Shown here in pieces: positions 41,643 through 51,556 of a stretch of 64,000 nt of DNA (positions are counted from its first letter, which is position 1; each line of letters opens with the position of its first letter). Source of the stretch: Streptomyces sp. NBC_00440 (lineage in GTDB: Bacteria > Actinomycetota > Actinomycetes > Streptomycetales > Streptomycetaceae); NCBI RefSeq assembly GCF_036014215.1, contig NZ_CP107921.1, positions 2,117,501-2,181,500 of the forward strand, in the 5' to 3' direction. The notes under the pieces are model-generated. The model did not search any database. It was not told where the DNA came from and saw only the letters and a program-made list of their open reading frames with translations. The translations under genes and the position numbers were made by a program.

Positions 41643-44390
41643 GTGGTTTCCGGATCCGATCGCAACCCGATCATCATTGGCGGCCTTCCGAGCCAGGTCC
41701 CGGACTTCGATCCTGAAGAGACCCAGGAATGGCTCGCCTCCCTCGATGCCGCCGTCGACGAGCGCGGCCGTGAGCGTGCGCGTTATCTGATGCTCCGCCT
41801 CATCGAGCGCGCGCGCGAGAAGCGCGTGGCCGTGCCCGAGATGCGCAGCACGGACTACGTGAACACGATCGCCACCAAGGACGAGCCGTTCTTCCCGGGC
41901 AACGAGGAGATCGAGCGCAAGGTCCTGAACGCCACCCGCTGGAACGCGGCCGTGATGGTCTCGCGCGCCCAGCGCCCCGGTATCGGGGTCGGCGGCCACA
42001 TCGCCACCTTCGCCTCCTCCGCTTCGCTGTACGACGTGGGCTTCAACCACTTCTTCCGTGGCAAGGACGACGGTCTCGGCGGCGACCAGGTCTTCTTCCA
42101 GGGGCACGCGTCCCCCGGCATCTACGCCCGCGCCTTCCTGCTCGACCGGCTCTCCGAGCAGCAGCTCGACGGGTTCCGCCAGGAGAAGTCGAAGGCTCCC
42201 TACGGGCTGTCCAGCTACCCGCACCCGCGGCTGATGCCGGACTTCTGGGAGTTCCCGACCGTCTCGATGGGCCTCGGCCCGCTCGGCGCGATCTACCAGG
42301 CGCGGATGAACCGCTACATGGAGGCGCGCGGGATCGCGGACACCTCCAAGTCGCATGTCTGGGCCTACCTCGGCGACGGCGAGATGGACGAGCCCGAGTC
42401 GCTCGGCCAGCTCTCCATCGCCGCCCGTGAGGGCCTGGACAACCTGACCTTCGTCGTCAACTGCAACCTCCAGCGCCTCGACGGCCCGGTACGCGGCAAC
42501 GGCAAGATCATCCAGGAGCTGGAGTCGCAGTTCCGCGGCGCCGGCTGGAACGTCATCAAGCTGGTCTGGGACCGGAGCTGGGACCCGCTGCTGGCCCAGG
42601 ACCGCGACGGCACCCTGGTCAACAAGATGAACACCACGCCGGACGGCCAGTTCCAGACGTACGCCACCGAGAGCGGCGCTTACATCCGTGAGCACTTCTT
42701 CGGCACCGACCAGCGGCTGCGCAAGATGGTCGAGGACATGTCCGACGAGCAGATCCTGCACCTCGGGCGCGGCGGGCACGACCACCGGAAGGTGTTCGCG
42801 GCCTACACGGCGGCCAAGGAGCACAAGGGCCAGCCGACGGTGATCCTCGCCCAGACCATCAAGGGCTGGACGCTGGGCCCGAACTTCGAGGGCCGCAACG
42901 CGACCCACCAGATGAAGAAGCTGACCGCGGACGACCTGAAGCGCTTCCGGGACCGGCTGCACCTGCCGATCGCGGACAAGGACCTGGAGGACGGCAACCC
43001 GCCGTACTACCACCCGGGCCGGGACTCCGAAGAGATCCAGTACATGCACGACCACCGCAAGTCCTGCGGCGGTTACGTGCCGACCAGGGTGGTCCGCGCC
43101 AAGCCGCTGCCGCTGCCCCCGGACAAGACGTACGCCATCGCGAAGAAGGGTTCGGGCCACCAGTCGATCGCCACCACCATGGCGTTCGTCCGGGTCCTGA
43201 AGGACCTCATGCGGGACAAGGAGATCGGCAAGCGCTTCGTGCTGATCGCCCCCGACGAGTACCGCACCTTCGGTATGGACGCGTTCTTCCCGAGCGCGAA
43301 GATCTACAACCCGCTCGGCCAGCAGTACGAGTCGGTGGACCGCGAACTGCTGCTCGCGTACAAGGAGTCGCCGACCGGGCAGATGCTGCACGACGGCATC
43401 TCCGAGGCCGGCTGCACGGCGTCGCTGATCGCGGCCGGTTCGGCGTACGCCACGCACGGCGAGCCGATGATCCCGGTGTACGTCTTCTACTCGATGTTCG
43501 GATTCCAGCGGACCGGCGACCAGTTCTGGCAGATGGGCGACCAGCTGGCGCGCGGCTTCGTGCTCGGCGCGACCGCCGGGCGGACCACGCTGACGGGTGA
43601 GGGGCTCCAGCACGCGGACGGCCACTCGCAGCTGCTCGCGTCGACCAACCCGGCCTGTGTCGCCTACGACCCGGCGTTCGGTTTCGAGATCGCGTACATC
43701 GTCCAGGACGGTCTGCGCCGGATGTACGGCGAGACGGCGGACGGCAGGGCGGGCGAGGACGTCTTCTACTACCTCACCGTCTACAACGAGCCGATCCAGC
43801 ATCCGGCGGAGCCCGAGGACGTCGACGTCGACGGCATCCTCCAGGGCATCCACCGCTTCAAGCCGGGCGAGCGGGGCCGGATCCCGGCGCAGATCATGGC
43901 GTCCGGCGTGGCCGTCCCGTGGGCCGTCGAGGCCCAGCAGATCCTCGCCGACGAGTGGGACGTGAAGGCCGATGTCTGGTCCGCGACCTCCTGGAACGAG
44001 CTGCGCCGCGAGGCCGTGGAGGTGGAGCGGCACAATCTGCTCCACCCCGAGGAGGAGCAGCGCGTCCCGTATGTGACGCGGAAACTCTCCGACTCCGAAG
44101 GCCCGTTCGTGGCCGTGTCGGACTGGATGCGCTCGGTGCCGGACCAGATCGCACGCTGGGTGCCGGGGCCATACCAGTCGCTGGGCGCTGACGGGTTCGG
44201 CTTCGCGGACACCCGGGGCGCGGCGCGCCGCTTCTTCCACATCGACGCGCAGTCGATCGTCGTCTCGGTCCTCACCGAGCTGGCGAAGCAGGGCAAGGTG
44301 GACCGTTCGGCCCTGAAGCAGGCCATCGACCGCTACCAGCTCCTGGACGTGTCGTCGGCCGATCCGGGCGCGGCGGGCGGCGACGCGTAG
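41643..44390 (+). CDS. aceE: Pyruvate dehydrogenase E1 component, homodimeric type
   Basis: 915 residues, full length for the AceE family. TPP-binding motif [10 protein letters not shown] ... [14 protein letters not shown] (residues ~240-290), active-site region [12 protein letters not shown], the [20 protein letters not shown] block in the pyrimidine domain and GQTIKGW-like ([12 protein letters not shown]). Decarboxylates pyruvate and transfers acetyl to the E2 lipoyl domain of the pyruvate dehydrogenase complex. GTG 41643 with GAAGGA seven bases upstream. Monocistronic, ending at a hairpin. Confidence 0.97.
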   Translation: MVSGSDRNPIIIGGLPSQVPDFDPEETQEWLASLDAAVDERGRERARYLMLRLIERAREKRVAVPEMRSTDYVNTIATKDEPFFPGNEEIERKVLNATRWNAAVMVSRAQRPGIGVGGHIATFASSASLYDVGFNHFFRGKDDGLGGDQVFFQGHASPGIYARAFLLDRLSEQQLDGFRQEKSKAPYGLSSYPHPRLMPDFWEFPTVSMGLGPLGAIYQARMNRYMEARGIADTSKSHVWAYLGDGEMDEPESLGQLSIAAREGLDNLTFVVNCNLQRLDGPVRGNGKIIQELESQFRGAGWNVIKLVWDRSWDPLLAQDRDGTLVNKMNTTPDGQFQTYATESGAYIREHFFGTDQRLRKMVEDMSDEQILHLGRGGHDHRKVFAAYTAAKEHKGQPTVILAQTIKGWTLGPNFEGRNATHQMKKLTADDLKRFRDRLHLPIADKDLEDGNPPYYHPGRDSEEIQYMHDHRKSCGGYVPTRVVRAKPLPLPPDKTYAIAKKGSGHQSIATTMAFVRVLKDLMRDKEIGKRFVLIAPDEYRTFGMDAFFPSAKIYNPLGQQYESVDRELLLAYKESPTGQMLHDGISEAGCTASLIAAGSAYATHGEPMIPVYVFYSMFGFQRTGDQFWQMGDQLARGFVLGATAGRTTLTGEGLQHADGHSQLLASTNPACVAYDPAFGFEIAYIVQDGLRRMYGETADGRAGEDVFYYLTVYNEPIQHPAEPEDVDVDGILQGIHRFKPGERGRIPAQIMASGVAVPWAVEAQQILADEWDVKADVWSATSWNELRREAVEVERHNLLHPEEEQRVPYVTRKLSDSEGPFVAVSDWMRSVPDQIARWVPGPYQSLGADGFGFADTRGAARRFFHIDAQSIVVSVLTELAKQGKVDRSALKQAIDRYQLLDVSSADPGAAGGDA

Positions 44391-44409
44391 GCGTCACTGA
44401 GCACGCATG

Positions 44410-44442
44410 AGGGCGGCGGGACCACGGCGGTCCCGCCGCCCT
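44410..44442 (+). terminator. aceE terminator
   Basis: Arms AGGGCGGCGGGACC (44410-44423) and GGTCCCGCCGCCCT (44429-44442), 20 bases after the aceE stop. Confidence 0.85.
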
Positions 44443-44472
44443 TCCGCGTAGGTGGCGCGGGTCAGCGGGTGC

Positions 44473-44943
44473 TCAGCTCTCCCGGATCTTGAACGCCCGT
44501 ACCTGGTAAGGGGAGTTCGGCAGCCAGGTGCCGCCTCCCGGGTACGTATCGAACTCGCCCGTCTCCGCGCACTCGGCGGACTGGTACGTGGTGACCGGGC
44601 GCCCGGTGCGGTTGGCGACGGACTGGGCGGTGGCGCCCGCGGGGAGCGGCGTACAGCTGTCGATGCCGGCACCGGTGAGGTCGTAGGTGCGGCGGGCGCC
44701 CTTGAAGGCGCCCTTCTCCCAGAGGCAGAGTTCGCCGGTCGCGCACTCCCCCATCCGGGGCTGCGATGCGGCCAGCGCGGTGTGCGGGGCGAGTGCCTGG
44801 GGCGCGGCGAACACGGTGGCCGTGACGATCCCGGCCGTGACGGTCGTACGGAGCAGGGCCTTGCGGAGCAGGGTCCTACGGATGCCGGCCGCGGGGCCGG
44901 TGTCGGCGGCGGGTGCGGTGCGCCGGGTGAGTGCGGTGTTCAT
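44473..44943 (-). CDS. Secreted peptidase-inhibitor family I36 protein
   Basis: 156 residues. Signal peptide (LLRTTVTAGIVTATVFAAPQ ... ALAAS) then an I36-type domain: GECATGELCLWEKGAFKGAR, YDLTGAGIDSCTPLP, ANRTGRPVTTYQSAECAETG and FDTYPGGGTWLPN, with four cysteines likely in two disulphides. The family includes the Streptomyces metalloproteinase inhibitor SMPI; here the exact target protease is unknown. Confidence 0.86.
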   Translation of the reverse strand: MNTALTRRTAPAADTGPAAGIRRTLLRKALLRTTVTAGIVTATVFAAPQALAPHTALAASQPRMGECATGELCLWEKGAFKGARRTYDLTGAGIDSCTPLPAGATAQSVANRTGRPVTTYQSAECAETGEFDTYPGGGTWLPNSPYQVRAFKIRES

Positions 44944-45051
44944 CGTGGTCCCCCGTGTGGTGCGTCGTACGTATGGATCTTCCGGACCGCAGCTTGGCCC
45001 GTGATCACGTACCGCCGGAAGAGCGCACCGCCCGTACCACCCTGATAGGCG

Positions 45052-45083
45052 ACAGCCCCGCCGGAGGGGTCCGGCGGGGCTGT
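45052..45083 (-). terminator. Terminator after the MFS gene
   Basis: 13-base arms ACAGCCCCGCCGG (45052-45064) and CCGGCGGGGCTGT (45071-45083), loop AGGGGT, beyond the leftward MFS stop. Confidence 0.85.
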
Positions 45084-45123
45084 CGTGTGCGCGGAGTTGA
45101 CGCCGGGGCGTCGGAAGGGGGCG

Positions 45124-46722
45124 TCAGATGTGGGCGGCGCCCGAAGCCGCCTCCGGGTTGTCACCGCGCTTGGTGAGCAGGGCCACGAAGACAGCGACGA
45201 CCGCGACGCCGGTGGCGACCAGGCAGGCCAGGCTCATGCCCGACATGAAGGTGTCGTGCGCGACGCCGGTGATCTTCGCGGCGAGTCCGGCCGGCGCGTG
45301 CGGCGGCACCGGGGCCATGCCGACCTGGACAGCCTGCGACGCCTGGTCCAGCTGACCGAACCCGAACGGAGGAAGTTTGGCGTCCGCCCACTTGACCGGC
45401 AGGGTGCTGTCGACCTTGGAGGCCATGACCGCGCCGAGCACCGCCGTACCGAGGCTGCCACCGATCTGCATGGCGGCCTGCTGGAGACCACCGGCGACAC
45501 CGGAGAGCTCCATCGGGGCGTTGCCGACGATGACCTCGGTGGCGCCGACCATGACCGGGGCGAGCCCCAGGCCGAGCAGCGCGAACCAGATCGACATGTT
45601 GAGGCTGCCGGTGTCGGTCCCCAGCGTGGACATGCCGTACATCGCGACGGCCGTGCAGACCATGCCGCCGGCGAGCGGGATGCGCGGGCCGAGCTTGGTG
45701 ATCACCGCGCCCGCGAGCGGGGAGGCGACGATCATCATGCCGGTGAGCGGCAGCAGATGAAGTCCGGCGTCGACCGGGCTCATACCGTGCACGTTCTGGA
45801 GATAGAAGGTGACGAAGAAGAGGCCGCCCATGAAGGCGATGGCCATGAGCACCATCAGCACGACGCCCGCGGAGAGCGGCACCGAGCGGAAGAGCGCCAT
45901 CGGGATGAGCGGCTCCCTGACCTTCGTCTCCCAGAACGCGAAGGCCGCGAAACAGACCAGCGAGACGGCCAGGAAGATCCAGACCTTGCCGTCGCCCCAG
46001 CCCCACGCCGGGGCCTTGATGAGCGCCCAGACCAGGCAGAACATGGCCGCCGAGAGCAGCAGGATGCCCAGGATGTCGAAGGACTTCGGGGCGTTCGCGG
46101 CCCGGTGGTCCTTGAGGATCACCACACCCACGACGAGCGCGATCACACCGACCGGCACATTGATGAAGAAGACCGACTGCCAGCTGACGTGCTGGACGAG
46201 CAGGCCGCCGATGATCGGGCCGCCCGCGGTGGAGGCGCCGATGACCATGCCCCAGAGGCCGATGGCCATGTTGAGCTTCTCGGCCGGGAAGGTGGCGCGC
46301 AGCAGGCCGAGCGCGGCGGGCATCAGCAGCGCACCGAACAGCCCCTGGAGGACCCGGAAGGTCACGACCAGGCTGACGCTGTTGGAGAAGCCGATGGCGC
46401 CGGACGCGGCGGCGAAGCCGACCACGCCGATGAGGAAGGTCTGGCGGTGGCCGAATCGGTCACCGAGCTTGCCCGCGGTGATCAGCGCCACGGCGAGGGC
46501 GAGGAAGTAGCCATTGGTGATCCACTGGATCTGGGCGAAGGTGGCCCCGAGATCCTTCTGGATGGCCGGGTTGGCGATCGCGACGATCGTGCCGTCGAGC
46601 GCGACCATCATCACGCCGATGGCCACGGAGAAGAGCGTCAGCCAAGGGTGGCCGCGGAGCCCCTTGACCGGCGGTGCCGCAATATCCTGCGGCGCCGGGT
46701 CGACAGTGGTCTGACTAGTCAT
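45124..46722 (-). CDS. DHA2-family MFS drug exporter
   Basis: 532 residues, 14 helices. Motif A GKLGDRFGHRQTFL, LDGTIVAIANPAIQKDLGAT before helix 2 and motif C-like GASTAGGPIIGGLL in helix 5; EmrB/QacA group. Probably exports a toxic compound sensed by the divergent TetR regulator. ATG 46722 has no Shine-Dalgarno; a -10 TAGTCT seven bases before it implies a leaderless transcript. Confidence 0.9.
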   Translation of the reverse strand: MTSQTTVDPAPQDIAAPPVKGLRGHPWLTLFSVAIGVMMVALDGTIVAIANPAIQKDLGATFAQIQWITNGYFLALAVALITAGKLGDRFGHRQTFLIGVVGFAAASGAIGFSNSVSLVVTFRVLQGLFGALLMPAALGLLRATFPAEKLNMAIGLWGMVIGASTAGGPIIGGLLVQHVSWQSVFFINVPVGVIALVVGVVILKDHRAANAPKSFDILGILLLSAAMFCLVWALIKAPAWGWGDGKVWIFLAVSLVCFAAFAFWETKVREPLIPMALFRSVPLSAGVVLMVLMAIAFMGGLFFVTFYLQNVHGMSPVDAGLHLLPLTGMMIVASPLAGAVITKLGPRIPLAGGMVCTAVAMYGMSTLGTDTGSLNMSIWFALLGLGLAPVMVGATEVIVGNAPMELSGVAGGLQQAAMQIGGSLGTAVLGAVMASKVDSTLPVKWADAKLPPFGFGQLDQASQAVQVGMAPVPPHAPAGLAAKITGVAHDTFMSGMSLACLVATGVAVVAVFVALLTKRGDNPEAASGAAHI

Positions 46723-46759
46723 ACGAGTCAGACTAGTGTCAGCCTCTGACATTTGACAA
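46712..46759 (-). promoter_or_regulatory. Promoter and TetR-operator-like sites of the MFS gene
   Basis: Minus strand -35 TTGTCA (46754-46759), 18-base spacer, -10 TAGTCT (46730-46735). A perfect palindrome TGACTAGTCA (46712-46721) overlaps the start codon and a second GACTAGT copy at 46731-46737 overlaps the -10, spaced 18 bases apart. Confidence 0.55.
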
Positions 46760-46782
46760 ACCAATCCACAAGTCGGTAGCTG
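46753..46782 (+). promoter_or_regulatory. Candidate promoter of the TetR gene
   Basis: -35 TTGACA (46753-46758), 18-base spacer, -10 TAGCTG (46777-46782), facing the TetR gene and sharing bases with the opposing MFS promoter. Confidence 0.45.
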
Positions 46783-46926
46783 TCACATAGCTCACAGGTA
46801 CGCTGGAACGACAAAGCACCCGAAACCGGGAGAAGTTCAGCCCCGGGGCCGGAACCGAAGCCGGACCGCGCACCGCACACCCCCCCAACGCCCCCCACGC
46901 CCCCCACACCGAAAGAGGACCAGAAC

Positions 46927-47607
46927 GTGACGATGGAGCAGACCGAGCCGTCGACGCCGGACGCGCCGACCGGACTGCGGGAGCGCAAGAAGCAGCGCAC
47001 CCGCGAGGCCCTGCTGCGCATCGCACTCGAACTCTTCACGACAAAGGGGTACGAGCAGACGACCGTCGACGAGATCGCCGACGCCGTCGAGGTCTCCCAG
47101 CGCACCTTCTTCCGGTACTTCGCCAGCAAGGAGGAGGCCGCCTTCGCGGTGCACGACCTGGTGGAGTCACAGTTCTTCACCGCCCTGGAGGCCCGCCCGC
47201 CGCAGGAGACCCCGTTCGAGGCGATGCGCAACGCCGTGCTCGCCTCCTGGGACAGCATCAGCCTGACCATCGAGGACCTGATCCCGGTCGACCTGTACAT
47301 GCGGACCTGCCAGATCATCGAGTCCTCCCCCGCCCTGCTCGCGATCCATCTGCGCCGCTCGGCCGAGCTGGAGGACCGGATCGCCCAGCTGATCGCCACA
47401 CGCGAGGGGCTCGACGTGGACACCGATCCGCGGCCGCGCGTGGCCGTCGCGGCGTTCGACGGCGTGATGCGGGCCACCGGCCGGATCTGGGGCAAGGGCC
47501 AGGACCTGAGCATCGCCTCGATGCGGGCGATCACCCTGACCCACCTGGACCAGATCGGGCCGGCACTGGCAGGGAACTGGCGTACGACAGGCGCACACGG
47601 CATGTAG
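46927..47607 (+). CDS. TetR/AcrR-family repressor
   Basis: 226 residues. N-terminal TetR HTH at residues ~20-65: RTREALLRIALELFTTKGYE then TTVDEIADAVEVSQRTFFRY and FASKEEAAFAVHDL. The C-terminal helical ligand domain has no recognisable specificity signature. GTG 46927 with AGAGG eight bases upstream. Divergent from the MFS exporter it probably represses. Confidence 0.93.
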   Translation: MTMEQTEPSTPDAPTGLRERKKQRTREALLRIALELFTTKGYEQTTVDEIADAVEVSQRTFFRYFASKEEAAFAVHDLVESQFFTALEARPPQETPFEAMRNAVLASWDSISLTIEDLIPVDLYMRTCQIIESSPALLAIHLRRSAELEDRIAQLIATREGLDVDTDPRPRVAVAAFDGVMRATGRIWGKGQDLSIASMRAITLTHLDQIGPALAGNWRTTGAHGM

Positions 47608-47692
47608 TCATTCGGATACATTCCCGCGATGAAACGTGATGTGTCTCACGGACTTCGCAAGCACGCTTCCCCGTCTCCTAGGGTGGCGGGCA

Positions 47693-48880
47693 GTGACTTC
47701 CTTCGACTCCTCCCCCACCCTCACCGTCTGGCGCACTCTGCTCGCGCTCGCGGTGGTGTTCGTCATGCTGGCCACCACCGGCTGGACCGCCGTGCACCAC
47801 CACAGAACCGCCGGACCGCGCCAAGCCGCGCTGGCCGCCTGGGGCAGAGGCTCCATCGCCGGCCACCACCTCCCCTCGCCCAACGCGTCGCCGCACCGGC
47901 TGTCGAGTTTCTTCGCCGAGCTCACCGCGGCCGACCGCGCCCGGCTCGTCGACGACTATCCGCTGGTGGTCGGCAATCTCAACGGCGCTCCGGTGACCCT
48001 GCGTTACCAGGCCAACCGGCGTGCGCTGGAACAGGCCGCCGGGCAGGAACGCGAACGGCTGACCGACCCCACGCTGAACAAGCTCGGCCACCAGGACGCG
48101 CGCCAGACCTACGACCGCTACAACGCGCTGGCGCAGCCCGGCCGGCAGATCCTCGCCTTCGACCCGACCGGCACCGGCCGGGTCGCCCAGGTGATGGGCG
48201 ATCTGCAGCAGGCCCGGCACATCTCCATCGTGGTGCCCGGAGTCGACACCAACCTGCTGACCTTCCAGAAGACCCGGCAGGCCTACTACACCGCGCCGGT
48301 GGGCATGGCGACGTCGCTGTACAGCGCCGAGCACTCCGCGGACCCCGGGTCGCACACCGCCGTCATCGCCTGGGCCGACTACACCTCGCCCGTCGGTATC
48401 GGCGTGGACGCCGCGATCGGCAGACTCGCCGCCGAGGGTTCGCTCCGGCTGCACGCGCTCGTCGACGCGCTGCCGGGCAGGGCGCCCGTCGCGCTGTTCT
48501 GCCACAGCTACGGCTCGGTGCTCTGCGGCGTCGCCGCCCGCGACCTCCCGTCCCGGGTCAGCGACATCGCGGTCGCGGGCAGCCCGGGGATGCGCGTCGA
48601 GAACGCCGCGCAACTGGACACGGGCGCCCGGGTGTGGGCGATGCGGGACAGCAGCGACTGGATCCAGGACGTCCCGCATCTGGACGTCGGGGGCCTCGGC
48701 CACGGCGCCGACCCGGTCTCGCCGCAGTTCGGCGCCCGCGTCGTGTCGGCGGGCTCGGCACAGGGCCACACCGGCTATTTCGCGCCCGGTACCGAGAGCC
48801 TGCACAACTTCGCGGCGGTCGGCACCGGCGAGTTCGATTCGGTGACATGTGCGAACGGCGGGGACACCTGCCGCAGCTGA
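47693..48880 (+). CDS. Alpha/beta hydrolase (DUF1023 type), secreted/anchored
   Basis: 395 residues. N-terminal transmembrane/signal helix (RTLLALAVVFVMLATTGWTA), then a long helical stretch and the DUF1023 hydrolase core: ISIVVPGVDTNLLTFQKTRQ, VIAWADYTSPVGIGVD, and the nucleophile elbow ALFCHSYGSVLCG (G-H-S-Y-G, catalytic Ser), with acid/His positions toward the C-terminus (GHTGYFAPGTESLHNFA). Substrate unknown. Start GTG 47693; upstream ATG/GTG codons at 47636-47639 lack RBS support. Confidence 0.85.
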   Translation: MTSFDSSPTLTVWRTLLALAVVFVMLATTGWTAVHHHRTAGPRQAALAAWGRGSIAGHHLPSPNASPHRLSSFFAELTAADRARLVDDYPLVVGNLNGAPVTLRYQANRRALEQAAGQERERLTDPTLNKLGHQDARQTYDRYNALAQPGRQILAFDPTGTGRVAQVMGDLQQARHISIVVPGVDTNLLTFQKTRQAYYTAPVGMATSLYSAEHSADPGSHTAVIAWADYTSPVGIGVDAAIGRLAAEGSLRLHALVDALPGRAPVALFCHSYGSVLCGVAARDLPSRVSDIAVAGSPGMRVENAAQLDTGARVWAMRDSSDWIQDVPHLDVGGLGHGADPVSPQFGARVVSAGSAQGHTGYFAPGTESLHNFAAVGTGEFDSVTCANGGDTCRS

Positions 48881-49009
48881 TCTTGCGGTGATTCGGGCCG
48901 CCCACCCCAATACCGGGCGGTCTCAGGGGGTTCACGCGCGTAGATGTCCGTACATCAGGTCCGCCGCAGAGGGGCGACGCGCGGGCGCACGCCGCCTACG
49001 ATGTGGCAC

Positions 49010-49867
49010 ATGGGTGATGTGCTGGCCGGAATTCAAGCCACCTGGGAGTTCGCGACCGACTCCGTGCTCATCCGCTTCGAACGGGGGATTCGCACGCCGA
49101 AGCTCTTCCAGGCGCTGCGTCAGCGGCGTATCCCCCACGAGGCGCTGGGGTCGGTGACGGTGACCGAGGGCAGACGGGGGACCGTGGTGCTGCACGCGGC
49201 ACCGCGCGCGGGCGCCGACCCGCTGATGGAGGCGGCCTCGGGGCAGCTGAAGGAGGGGTGCGATCCGTACCGGCTGGTGCTTCCGGCCGCGCAGCGGACG
49301 CTCGCCGAGTACTACGCGGACGAGCTGACGGCGCGGCTGGTGCCGGAGGCGGCCGAGCCGGCCGAACGGTTCCTGGTGGCGGCGCCCGAGGCGCCGCTCC
49401 ACTTCAAGGCGTACGACGGCAAGGCGTCCTTCGACGGGTCGAGGGTCTCGTTCCGGTGGTCCTGGACGGGTGCGTCGTCGGCCAAGTGGAAGTGCGGCGA
49501 CCAGAGCTTCCCGGTGGCCGAGCTGACCGGTGTGGACTGGCGCTCCCCCGAGGCGTACGACGGCTATCTGCGGGTGCTGCGGCAGGGCGAGCCGGACACG
49601 GCGCAGGCGGACCAGGACCCCGCGGCTGTCGTCTTCGGACTCGGTTACGGACCGGTGCACGAGTCACTGCCCTTCGCCGCCGCGGTCCTGGGGGCGGCCC
49701 GCCACTCCAGGACGGTGCCGGTGCCGGTGCCCGCCATCGCCACCGGCCGGCGCGACCCGGCGGACATCGCCGAGCGGATACGGCACCTGGGCGAGCTGCA
49801 CTCGTCCGGGCTGGTCACGGACGACGAGTTCAGCGCGAAGAAGGCCGAACTGCTGGCGGAGCTGTAA
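49010..49867 (+). CDS. DUF4429 protein with SHOCT-like tail
   Basis: 285 residues. Two DUF4429-like beta modules (GIQATWEFATDSVLIRFERG and HFKAYDGKASFDGSRVSFRW), followed by a short oligomerisation tail IRHLGELHSSGLVTDDEFSA ... ELLAEL of the SHOCT type. Role unknown. Start ATG 49010; ATG 49001 also open. Confidence 0.85.
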   Translation: MGDVLAGIQATWEFATDSVLIRFERGIRTPKLFQALRQRRIPHEALGSVTVTEGRRGTVVLHAAPRAGADPLMEAASGQLKEGCDPYRLVLPAAQRTLAEYYADELTARLVPEAAEPAERFLVAAPEAPLHFKAYDGKASFDGSRVSFRWSWTGASSAKWKCGDQSFPVAELTGVDWRSPEAYDGYLRVLRQGEPDTAQADQDPAAVVFGLGYGPVHESLPFAAAVLGAARHSRTVPVPVPAIATGRRDPADIAERIRHLGELHSSGLVTDDEFSAKKAELLAEL

Positions 49868-49891
49868 CGGCAGGCACGTACGGAGAGACAT

Positions 49892-49929
49892 GCCGGAGGG
49901 GGCCCGCACTGTGGCGGACCCCCTCCGGC
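49892..49929. terminator. Shared terminator between convergent genes
   Basis: 11-base arms GCCGGAGGGGG (49892-49902) and CCCCCTCCGGC (49919-49929) between the DUF4429 and aldo/keto reductase stops. Confidence 0.75.
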
Positions 49930-49955
49930 GTCACATTGATGTCCCCCGGATGCGG

Positions 49956-50975
49956 CTACTCGCGGGCCGCCGACGTCGACGACATGTCCGGGTAGCGGTC
50001 GCCCTTGACCTCGCCCGCGATCGGTTCGAGGAGCGCCAGTTCGTCACTGGTCAGCCGCAACCGCGTGGCGCCGGTGTTCTCCAGCAGGCGGGTGCGCTTA
50101 CGGGTGCCGGGGATCGGCACGACCGCCCGGAGCCCGTGCACTTCGGCCCGCTGCTGCACCCAGGCGAGGGCCACCTGCGCGGCCGTCGCGCCGTGCGCCG
50201 CCGCGATCTTGTGCACCGGTTCGAGGAGCGCCGCGTTGGCCTTGGCGTTGTCGCCGGTGAAGCGGGGCTGGAACTTCCGGAAGTCGCCGCCTTCGAGGTC
50301 CTTGGACGCGTCCGCGAAGGAGCCGGTGAGGAAGCCCCGGCCGAGCGGGGAGTACGGCACGATGCCCACCCCGAGATCGGCGGCCGCACCGATCAGGCTC
50401 AGCTCCACATCGCGGCTGAACAGCGACCACTCGGACTGCACGGCGGTGATCGGGTGCACGCCGTGCGCCTCGCGCAGTTCGGCACCGGTCACCTCGCTCA
50501 GCCCCAGGTACTTGACCTTGCCGGCGGCCACCAGCTCGCCCATCGCGCCGACGGACTCGGCCAGCGGCACATCGGGGTTGCGGCGGTGCATGTAGTAGAG
50601 GTCGATGACGTCGACGTTCAGCCGGCGCAGGCTCGCCTCGACGGCCTGCCTGATGTACGGGGCGTCGTTGCGCACCCCCCGGTAGTGCTCGTCGTCGGCG
50701 CGCCGCTCGATGGAGAACTTGGTGGCCAGCGTGATCTCGTCACGGTACGCGGCGACGAACGGCGCCAGGAAGCTCTCGTTGGCGCCCAGTCCGTAGATGT
50801 CGGCCGTGTCGATCAGCGTGACACCGGCCTCGACGGTGGCCTCCAGGGTGTCCCTGGCCGCCGCCTCGTCGGTGTCCCCGTAGAACTCGCTGATGCCCAT
50901 GGCACCGAAGCCCTGCACGCCGACCTCGGGGCCGCCCTGTCCCAGCCGTACCCTGTCGATCTTTTCGATGCTCAT
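49956..50975 (-). CDS. Aldo/keto reductase
   Basis: 339 residues. (beta/alpha)8 AKR fold: FGAMGISEFYGDTDEAAARD, catalytic Asp/Tyr in LIDTADIYGLGANESFLAPF, Lys in ITLATKFSI, His in LYYMHRRNPDVP, and the NADPH-binding C-terminal VPIPGTRKRTRLLENTGA. NADPH-dependent reduction of aldehydes or ketones. ATG 50975 follows the MerR stop (50981) by five bases; co-transcribed and probably MerR-controlled. Confidence 0.92.
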   Translation of the reverse strand: MSIEKIDRVRLGQGGPEVGVQGFGAMGISEFYGDTDEAAARDTLEATVEAGVTLIDTADIYGLGANESFLAPFVAAYRDEITLATKFSIERRADDEHYRGVRNDAPYIRQAVEASLRRLNVDVIDLYYMHRRNPDVPLAESVGAMGELVAAGKVKYLGLSEVTGAELREAHGVHPITAVQSEWSLFSRDVELSLIGAAADLGVGIVPYSPLGRGFLTGSFADASKDLEGGDFRKFQPRFTGDNAKANAALLEPVHKIAAAHGATAAQVALAWVQQRAEVHGLRAVVPIPGTRKRTRLLENTGATRLRLTSDELALLEPIAGEVKGDRYPDMSSTSAARE

Positions 50976-50980
50976 CAGGT

Positions 50981-51442
50981 TCAGAACCTCTCCGACGCCC
51001 GCCGGGCGTCCGCGTAAAAGCCGATCTTGAAATCGAGTACGGAGAGCGTGTCGTGGAGTTCCGCGATACGCAGCCGCACATCTCTGCGGGTCTCCTCCAG
51101 GAGCTCCTGCCGTTCCTCGAAGGTGTCCACGCCCTCGCGTACGAGTTCGGCGTAGCGGACCATCTTGGCCACCGGCATCCCGGTCAGCCGCAGTTTGCCG
51201 ACGAAGGCCAGCCAGTCCAGGTCGCGGTTGGAGAAGCGGCGCTGGCCGGTGTGCGACCGGTCGACATGCGGCATCAGCCCGATCCTCTCGTACCAGCGCA
51301 GAGTGTGCGCTGTGAGACCGGTGAACGCGACGACCTGGCTGATCGTGTACTGGTCCTTCCCGTCGGGCAGCCTGCCCGCGGTGGGCGGTCCAGCGCAGAG
51401 GTCCACGGTCTCCGACGCGGGCACGGTCTCGGTCACAGTCAT
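50981..51442 (-). CDS. MerR-family transcriptional regulator
   Basis: 153 residues. MerR HTH: YTISQVVAFTGLTAHTLRWY with ERIGLMPHVDRSHTGQRRFS wing, then coiled-coil dimer helix (ELVREGVDTFEERQELLEET). No cysteine metal-site motif, so it likely senses an organic or redox ligand rather than a metal. A perfect 18-base palindrome at 51488-51505 upstream is the expected operator; it probably also controls the AKR gene in the same operon. Confidence 0.9.
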   Translation of the reverse strand: MTVTETVPASETVDLCAGPPTAGRLPDGKDQYTISQVVAFTGLTAHTLRWYERIGLMPHVDRSHTGQRRFSNRDLDWLAFVGKLRLTGMPVAKMVRYAELVREGVDTFEERQELLEETRRDVRLRIAELHDTLSVLDFKIGFYADARRASERF

Positions 51443-51487
51443 GCGGTCCCAGCTCCTTCATCCTCGCGACAACACCAACGCTAGATC

Positions 51488-51505
51488 CTTGGAGTGCACT
51501 CCAAG
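51488..51505. promoter_or_regulatory. MerR-type operator palindrome
   Basis: CTTGGAGTGCACTCCAAG, a perfect 18-base dyad in the divergent region between the MerR and GNAT genes, of the CTTGGAGT-N2-ACTCCAAG type used by MerR proteins. Confidence 0.75.
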
Positions 51506-51556
51506 CAAGCGAAATCGAGCGGAACTTCACAGACGGCTCCCGTAGCCTCCAGGATC

